Assembly (NCBI GenBank): GCA_026003355.1 | Contig: BPHC01000014.1 | Location: 1-55,322, forward strand | Length of the DNA stretch: 55,322 bases | Direction of reading: 5' to 3' | From: Cyclobacteriaceae bacterium | GTDB taxonomy: Bacteria; Bacteroidota; Bacteroidia; Cytophagales; Cyclobacteriaceae | Shown: positions 51,996 through 55,322 of the stretch, in pieces | Layout of the letters: each line of letters opens with the position of its first letter | Numbering within the stretch: position 1 is the first letter of the stretch | Program-made: the position numbers and the translations under genes | The notes under the pieces: model-generated | What the model was told of the DNA's origin: nothing | Databases searched by the model: none | The model's input: only the letters and a program-made list of their open reading frames with translations

Positions 51996-53362
51996 AACCG
52001 ATATTTTACAAGACTGTTAACATACACTTCTATGTTGGTATAAAGCTTACTCAGTTTATACTGGGCGGCATCAGCCGGCGAGGCCGGATTAAGACCATGT
52101 TTTTTTTCCCACACATCGGGCATACCATCGGCATCGGCATCAGCGGGGGCCGGCAGGCTTTTAAGTTCGGGCCATCCTCCGGCATCGCATGGCGAATCTA
52201 TAATACCGTTTTTGTTTTTTCCCAGTGCCGATTTACCGGTTCGTACTTCAGTAACCAGCCGTTTGTCTACATCATCGCGAATCAGGCTTGCACCAGCATG
52301 TTTAAGCACCAGTTTGCAGGCCGTTCGGGCCGAATGGAGCACTATGTATGCTGTTGGAAAAGGCTCAGCCACCAGGGCCGAATCGGGATGAGAAGCCACA
52401 ACACCCATACGGTTGTTCCGTGAAATTTCTTTGTTGCCTTCCAGCACATTGCCTGCAACAAAAAACAAACCGTACGGACGGCTGGGGTTAAGAATCTGGT
52501 TTCGCCTGGAGGGGCGCGTTGCCGGACCTGGCTTGAAATAATTGTTTACCACATTGTAACGTCCTTTTTCTCCGCCATATATATTGTTGTTCATCCAGTT
52601 ATAAACTACGTTGTTTCTGAAATCAACCAATTCGCCCGAAAGGTTGGGCACGGTGGCCGAACCACCAAAACGGGGCAAACGGCTGTTGTGCGAAGCGATT
52701 AAATTATGATGAAAGGAAGCCTTTATGCCTCCCCATATTCCGCCGTATCCGTGTTCGCCTTTGGTGTGTACGGAGTTATTCAGGCTTTCGGAAATAATGC
52801 ACCACTGAAGCGTAAAGTTTTCGTTATGATAAAACGAAGCGCATTCATCAGTGGCCCAGCTTATGGAGCAATGGTCTATTATAATATTTTTATGACCGGT
52901 AGCTCCCAGGGCATCATCTTCTATTCCTTTTTCATCGCCAAGCCTGAAGCGCAGATATCGGATAATAACGTTATCGGCCTTGATTTTTACCGGATAGTTT
53001 TTAATGGTAATGCCATGGCCCGGAGCGGTTTGGCCGGCAATGGTAACATTACCCTTGCTGATGTACAAGGGCGACTCCAGTGCAATGGTTCCGGAAACTG
53101 CAAATACAATTATGCGGGCTCCTGTTTTTTGAAGACCATCGCGCAAACTACCCGGACCGTCATCGTTGAGGTTGGTTACGCGGTAAACAAAGCCCCCGCG
53201 CCCACCGGTTGTATATTTGCCAAATCCTTCCGCTCCCGGAAAGGCAGGAACGGGTTGCGAGTGTGCCGCGGGGCTGCCGGCAAAAAACAATGCAAGTATT
53301 ATCAAAACAATGGTGCTTAAACCCCTGTAAAACGGCATAACGTGTTTGTACTTAAGCAGCAT
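51992..53362 (-). CDS. pectate lyase (polysaccharide lyase family 1)
   Basis: 456 residues with a signal peptide (MPFYRGLSTIVLIILALFFA region, cleavage after AHSQ). Beta-helix lyase that cuts demethylated homogalacturonan by beta-elimination with calcium. Family features: AFPGAEGFGKYTTGGRGGFVYRVTNLNDDGPGSLRDGLQ, GNVTIAGQTAPGHGITIKNYPVKI, DDALGATGHKNIIIDHCSISWATDE and the catalytic-region SRLPRFG. The C-terminus has a DADADGMPDVWE calcium-type repeat. A second ATG at 53338 would place the signal peptide better. It overlaps the pectinesterase start. Confidence 0.93.
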   Translation of the reverse strand: MLLKYKHVMPFYRGLSTIVLIILALFFAGSPAAHSQPVPAFPGAEGFGKYTTGGRGGFVYRVTNLNDDGPGSLRDGLQKTGARIIVFAVSGTIALESPLYISKGNVTIAGQTAPGHGITIKNYPVKIKADNVIIRYLRFRLGDEKGIEDDALGATGHKNIIIDHCSISWATDECASFYHNENFTLQWCIISESLNNSVHTKGEHGYGGIWGGIKASFHHNLIASHNSRLPRFGGSATVPNLSGELVDFRNNVVYNWMNNNIYGGEKGRYNVVNNYFKPGPATRPSRRNQILNPSRPYGLFFVAGNVLEGNKEISRNNRMGVVASHPDSALVAEPFPTAYIVLHSARTACKLVLKHAGASLIRDDVDKRLVTEVRTGKSALGKNKNGIIDSPCDAGGWPELKSLPAPADADADGMPDVWEKKHGLNPASPADAAQYKLSKLYTNIEVYVNSLVKYRL

Positions 53363-53398
53363 GACGTTGCTTTTTGGTAATGTTCATTTCGTTTTGCT

Positions 53399-54919
53399 TT
53401 ATTTTTTCAACTCCGTGCCGGCAAACAACAATGCGGCCAGGCCTTTGTAATCGTCAATTCTTCTTTCTGTTGTAATGTAATACTGGTAATCGCCTTTGGA
53501 AGTTCTGGGATTAAGGGTGCCGATTTTTACGGTTTGATCGAGGTGAAGATTGCCTTGGGCATCCGTATAAACATATTCATTCAGCAGAGCATTAAAAGCG
53601 CGTTCGGCCGCATCCAGAAAAGTTTTGTCCAGTATTCCCAACCGGTTTCCTTTGGCAAATGCATAGGTAAACATGGCCGAGCAAGAGGTCTCAACCCAGT
53701 TTCCGGGTGCATCGGGTTTATTGGTTACCTGATACCACAGAGCATTTTGCGGATGCTGATATTTTTTTATGCCCGCGGCAACCGTTTTGAAAATAGCAAT
53801 AAGGGTGTTGCGTTCGGGATGGTTTAAAGGCAGATAATCCAGGCATTCAACAATGGCCATAAGGTACCAGCCTATTGCTCTGCCCCAGAACTCGGGCGAA
53901 GTACCCTTTTGCGGATGTGCCCAGACGGGATTCCGGGATTCATCCCAGCCATGAAACATGAGGCCGGAGGCCGAATCGTATGTATGCCGGTAAATTAACT
54001 TTATTTGATGAACGGCCTCATCATACCATTCGGGTTTGCTGAACAGAGTGGCGTACTGCATGGCAAATACATCGGCCATGAACACCCCATCGAGCCACAT
54101 TTGGTGGGGATATATTTCTTTATGCCAGTAACCGCCCTCAGAAGTTTTAGGCTGGTGCATAAGCTGGCGGATAAGCGTATCGGCAACAGCTTTGTATTTA
54201 TTGTGGTGTGTATCAGCGTAAAGCTCGAGTGCGAGCCTGCCCGGAAGCACATCATCGAGTTTAAATTCGCGCATATTGTACACCCCGGGCCTAAAACCCG
54301 ATCCTTCAATAAAGTCATCTATCCATTGCCGGGGGTAAAGGGTAAAGTCAGGCACATTGATTTCTTTTCCGAGCCTGTACAAGCCGAGCATAAAAAAAGA
54401 ATACTCATAATTCCACTTTCGGGGCGCATAAACCGGAAACTTCTTTACATCCGGATAAAGATTAAGGGTGCTCCGCGCAAGGCGTGTTGCCACAGCAAAA
54501 TGCCCGCCGGCAGTTGTGAGTGGTTTTAGAAATTGTATAGTAAAGCGGTTATTTGGCACAACCTCAGCCGCCTGAACTGTAAACTTTTTTCCGGAGGCGG
54601 TTACCCGAAATGTAAATACAGGCTCATCGGACTGTAACGTGTGGGTAAGCACCAGATAGTCGGGATGTTTGTCGTTTTTGGTGCTCACTACCCGGACAGT
54701 TACAGGTTTACCAAAATTCTGGTCGGTAACAATCGGGGCGCGGTTTTGCAGAGCCGGAAGGTGGTTATGAGGCTATCCCACGGAAGGGCAATAGTTACCT
54801 GCTCGGGTTTTTTGGGAATATCGTAATTCGCATTACAGTTACCAGCAACCTGCAGGCTGGGGTTTGCCTAAACAGGATGAAATGAAAATCAAAAAACCTG
54901 AAAATCTAAAAGCCATCAT
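53399..54919 (-). CDS. unsaturated rhamnogalacturonyl hydrolase (GH88/GH105), 5' part with two one-base shifts
   Basis: The uninterrupted frame covers 53399-54688 (429 residues) and contains the (alpha/alpha)6 barrel: HQMWLDGVFMADVFAMQYA with the catalytic Asp, PEFWGRAIGWYLMAIVECLDYLP, VETSCSAMFTYAFAKG and the end IDDYKGLAALLFAGTEL. Upstream sequence shows a lipoprotein start overlapping the DUF4861 stop (MAFRFSGFLIFISSC), then a shifted segment NYDIPKKPEQVTIALPWDSL, and then ALQNRAPIVTDQNFGKPVTVRV in the main frame. One extra base (a C4 run near 54870 is the best candidate) and one missing base near 54765 explain this, giving about 506 residues. The N-terminal 130 residues resemble a DUF4861-type module. 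It removes terminal unsaturated galacturonate from lyase products. Confidence 0.85.
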
Positions 54920-55322
54920 TGAACAATAACCTGAACGGGGTTGGCAAGTTCGTTTGCTGTTTGATTAATGTATTCTGTAAACTCTCTTTCGGTTTTGATT
55001 CCATCCGGTTCTCCCTCCCAGGCAGCAGCAAAATAATATGTTAACCTGCCATTTCGGGGTTTGAGTTTTACAATGTGATTGAACTCATCATCTGCAAAGC
55101 CGTTAAAGTTATCCGGATGAAAAAAGACTGCTATACCCAGGTTGTCGTTGTTCAGACTTTGTTTGCCAAAAGTGGCCACATACCCGAAATTGGTTTTACT
55201 GCCTTCGCTTATTAACAACTTAGCATTCGGATCTTTGTTTAATCCTGTACAAATAGCTGTTGCCAGCGAGTCGGCCAGCAATAAACCCAGGCGGGTAATA
55301 CGGGTTCCGGCAAAAATTGAAA
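54916..55322 (-). CDS. DUF4861 family protein, C-terminal part (cut by window edge)
   Basis: 135 residues visible. The sequence FFHPDNFNGFADDEFNHIVKLKPRNGRLTYYFAAAWEGEPDGIKT is typical of the DUF4861 C-terminus, a beta-rich secreted family common in pectin and xylan utilisation loci and of unproven activity. Its stop overlaps the start of the next gene (ATGATG), so it belongs to the same operon and precedes the GH88/105 enzyme. The start is outside the window. Confidence 0.8.
   Translation of the reverse strand, partial: SIFAGTRITRLGLLLADSLATAICTGLNKDPNAKLLISEGSKTNFGYVATFGKQSLNNDNLGIAVFFHPDNFNGFADDEFNHIVKLKPRNGRLTYYFAAAWEGEPDGIKTEREFTEYINQTANELANPVQVIVQ

Noticed and set aside
1-55322. CRISPR arrays, tRNA or rRNA genes, insertion sequences, prophage, att sites
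   Set aside because: No regularly spaced repeats, cloverleaf-like segments in the gaps, transposase or integrase genes were seen; all intergenic gaps are under 300 bases.

Overview
The window looks like a chromosomal segment of a Bacteroidota bacterium, probably from the Cytophagales side of the phylum; I cannot name the species. Evidence: several promoters fit the Bacteroidota pattern TTTG, then 17-23 bases, then TAnnTTTG (best at 29650-29681, also 33490, 38464, 23258, 36018). Ribosomal protein genes run rplM-rpsI-rpsB-tsf. There is a Na+-translocating NADH:quinone reductase, a HmuY/TonB haem-uptake pair, an OlsF-type aminolipid synthase and pectinolytic lipoproteins/exoenzymes. No tRNA, rRNA, CRISPR array, insertion sequence or prophage gene was seen.

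Layout. 1-7.6 kb: start of a UvrD/RecB-like helicase, a membrane-anchored patatin phospholipase, an orphan TPR histidine kinase, a secreted N-acyl-D-amino-acid deacylase and a WYL-type regulator. 7.7-14.6 kb: an iron/haem group made of a lipoprotein CbiX-type chelatase, a PepSY-type membrane protein, a seven-helix membrane protein, HmuY, a TonB receptor and a divergent AraC regulator. 14.7-18.6 kb: an Hsp20 gene and a previously uncalled 57-residue membrane protein that diverge from a region with two sigma-54-like promoters and three repeated upstream sites; then a TlpA lipoprotein, mnmA and DUF502. 18.7-24.1 kb: nqrABCDE without nqrF, closed by a terminator, then cmk with a 41-residue lipoprotein in front. 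24.3-32.3 kb: olsF-like bifunctional acyltransferase, tsf/rpsB/rpsI/rplM, an RluA pseudouridine synthase and a PhoR/PhoB-like two-component pair. 32.4-42.8 kb: housekeeping genes (recA, queA, ispD, ettA), an orphan ABC permease, a putative aminopeptidase, an APC permease coupled to fdhD, and small proteins.

43-55.3 kb is a pectin/galacturonate utilisation region. Pectate lyase, pectin methylesterase, GH43, an unsaturated rhamnogalacturonyl hydrolase and a DUF4861 protein form one minus-strand operon outside the cytoplasm. A TRAP transporter (dctPQM), KDG kinase and KDPG aldolase form a second operon, and altronate dehydratase is divergent from it. A near-perfect LacI-type operator and a long inverted repeat lie between the two catabolic units, suggesting joint induction by a hexuronate-derived signal.

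Sequence quality matters here. Between 28,683 and 31,679 five reading frames are each broken by exactly one extra base in a homopolymer (rpsB, rluA twice, the histidine kinase 3' end, the response regulator). Near 54.77-54.88 kb the GH88/105 gene carries two compensating single-base shifts. I treat these as probable consensus errors, and give gene limits on that reading.
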